Shown here piece by piece: positions 63,117 through 64,000 of a stretch of 64,000 nucleotides of DNA. Made by a program: the position numbers and the translations under genes. The notes beneath the pieces were generated by a model. That model did not search any database. It was not told where the DNA came from and was given only the letters and a program-made list of their open reading frames with translations. The stretch is taken from contig NZ_JAJISP010000003.1 in NCBI RefSeq assembly GCF_022132145.1, positions 248,001 through 312,000 on the forward strand, written 5' to 3'. Source of the stretch: Pseudomonas sp. MMS21 TM103. GTDB taxonomy: Bacteria; Pseudomonadota; Gammaproteobacteria; Pseudomonadales; Pseudomonadaceae. Each line of letters opens with the position of its first letter. Position 1 is the stretch's first letter.

Positions 63117-64000
63117 GAGCTCACACAAGCGCCTTGCTGCTGTTCGCACTTGCCATTCCTGGACATGCGGCCGACATCGCAATGGAGGATCAGTCGCAGA
63201 TTCGCATCGGCACAGGAGAACCCGCCAGCCGCACGTATTTTCAGCCCCCGCAGGAAAGCGAGCTCCCGGACAACGCCTTTGGAAAGCTGGTACAGGAAGG
63301 CCGCGCCATCTTCGTCGATACAAAAAATCGTGCGCCGGAATATGTAGGTAACGGCCTTGCGTGCGCCAACTGCCACCTAGAGCAGGGGCGAAAAGCCAAC
63401 TCCGCACCGCTGTGGGCGGCGTACACCATGTACCCGGCGTACCGGAAGAAGAACGACAAGGTAAACACCTACGCCGAGCGGCTGCAGGGGTGTTTTCAGT
63501 TCAGCATGAACGGCAAGGCACCGGAAGCGGACGGTCCGGTAATTGCGGCCCTCTCGGCCTATTCGTACTGGCTCGCGACTGGCGCACCGACCGGTCAGGA
63601 ACTGCCAGGCCGTGCCTATCCGCAAGTGCCGCAACCCGAAGGCGGCTATGACCTTGCTAAAGGGCAGCAGGTCTACGCCGCGCAGTGCGCGGTGTGCCAT
63701 GGAGAGAACGGCGAAGGGCAGAAGTCAGGCGCAGACTATGTTTTTCCACCGCTGTGGGGGGCGGACTCGTTCAATTGGGGCGCAGGCATGCATCGGATCA
63801 ATACGGCCGCCGCGTTCATAAAGGAGAGCATGCCCCTGGGCAAAGGCGGCAGCTTGTCGGATGAAGATGCCTGGCATGTGGCGGCATTCATGAACAGCCA
63901 CGAACGGCCACAGGACCCGCGCTTGATCGATGGTTCGGTCGAGAAGACTCGCGACAAGTATCACGCCAACGATGGCGTGAACCTATACGGCGAGACTGTT
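63113..64000 (+). CDS. TsdA-like c-type cytochrome (partial, runs off window)
   Basis: 296 codons are open to the end of the window with no stop. The signal peptide ends near GHAA. It has two heme c sites, CANCH (84-88) and CAVCH (192-196). The block APEYVGNGLACANCHLEQGRK and the following LWAAYTMYPAYRKK are typical of the TsdA (thiosulfate dehydrogenase/tetrathionate reductase) family. A further Cys in LQGCFQFSMNGK is in the position TsdA uses for an axial or active-site Cys. A start overlapping the upstream stop by ATGA indicates co-expression. It could accept electrons through the c4 protein. Confidence 0.85.
   Translation, partial: MRAHTSALLLFALAIPGHAADIAMEDQSQIRIGTGEPASRTYFQPPQESELPDNAFGKLVQEGRAIFVDTKNRAPEYVGNGLACANCHLEQGRKANSAPLWAAYTMYPAYRKKNDKVNTYAERLQGCFQFSMNGKAPEADGPVIAALSAYSYWLATGAPTGQELPGRAYPQVPQPEGGYDLAKGQQVYAAQCAVCHGENGEGQKSGADYVFPPLWGADSFNWGAGMHRINTAAAFIKESMPLGKGGSLSDEDAWHVAAFMNSHERPQDPRLIDGSVEKTRDKYHANDGVNLYGETV

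Overview
The window is high-GC, densely coded chromosomal DNA from a gamma-proteobacterium, almost certainly a Pseudomonas. Evidence for this is the block tsaB / pchP / adk / ppc / small conserved gene / DUF4398 lipoprotein / LptF-like OmpA protein, the block MalT-like regulator / DUF1329 / DUF1302 / acyl-CoA ligase, the order Usp / pyk / enoyl-CoA hydratase / ferredoxin reductase / membrane GGDEF / fumarase, and a dsbRS-dsbDEG-cytochrome c cluster. All of these match gene orders I remember from P. aeruginosa and relatives, but they are joined differently here. I see no prophage, insertion sequence, CRISPR array, rRNA or tRNA.

Layout. 57-2732: aldehyde dehydrogenase plus a GbcB-like flavin/2Fe-2S reductase. 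2807-6440: an electrophile/aldehyde detoxification regulon on the minus strand (NemR-type repressor, YqhD, CurA, DJ-1/PfpI protein) with two identical NemR-like operators. 6760-13769: DUF72, tsaB, phosphorylcholine phosphatase, adk, ppc. 13956-16142: small conserved protein and two lipoproteins behind an AlgU-like promoter. 16265-24579: a MalT-like LuxR regulator and a DUF1329/DUF1302/acyl-CoA ligase locus, followed by a decayed thiolase fragment. 25044-28714: LysE exporter, 2-hydroxyacid dehydrogenase, rsmC, and a yybP-ykoY (Mn2+) riboswitch in front of a TMEM165/GDT1 family exporter. 28820-38740: mixed housekeeping and small conserved genes, including mqo. 38915-46110: Usp, pyruvate kinase, enoyl-CoA hydratase, ferredoxin reductase, diguanylate cyclase, fumarase. 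46129-49726: methyltransferase, nitrilase/GNAT pair, SnoaL-like protein.

49875-56379 is the most interesting region. It is a tightly packed seven-gene operon: a thermostable-hemolysin/GNAT-like protein, an acyl/AMP ligase, a heme-oxygenase-like (TenA/UndA-type) putative di-iron oxidase, an SDR, a periplasmic TPR protein, and an OmpR-type response regulator with a QseC/CarS-type kinase. A tandem TTAAG-N6-TTAAG box of the PmrA/CarR(BqsR) type lies 47 bp before the first gene. I infer an autoregulated two-component system controlling a small fatty-acyl-derived or surface-modifying pathway that I cannot match to a described product.

56836-64000: a separate module, the copper-responsive DsbRS two-component system (the kinase has a lone periplasmic Cys82) divergent from dsbD-dsbE-dsbG and two cytochrome c genes. 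The divergent promoter region has mirrored TTAAT-N6-TTAAT boxes. A 5'-truncated, frameshifted GlxA/AraC regulator marks its junction with the operon before it. The last cytochrome gene runs off the window.
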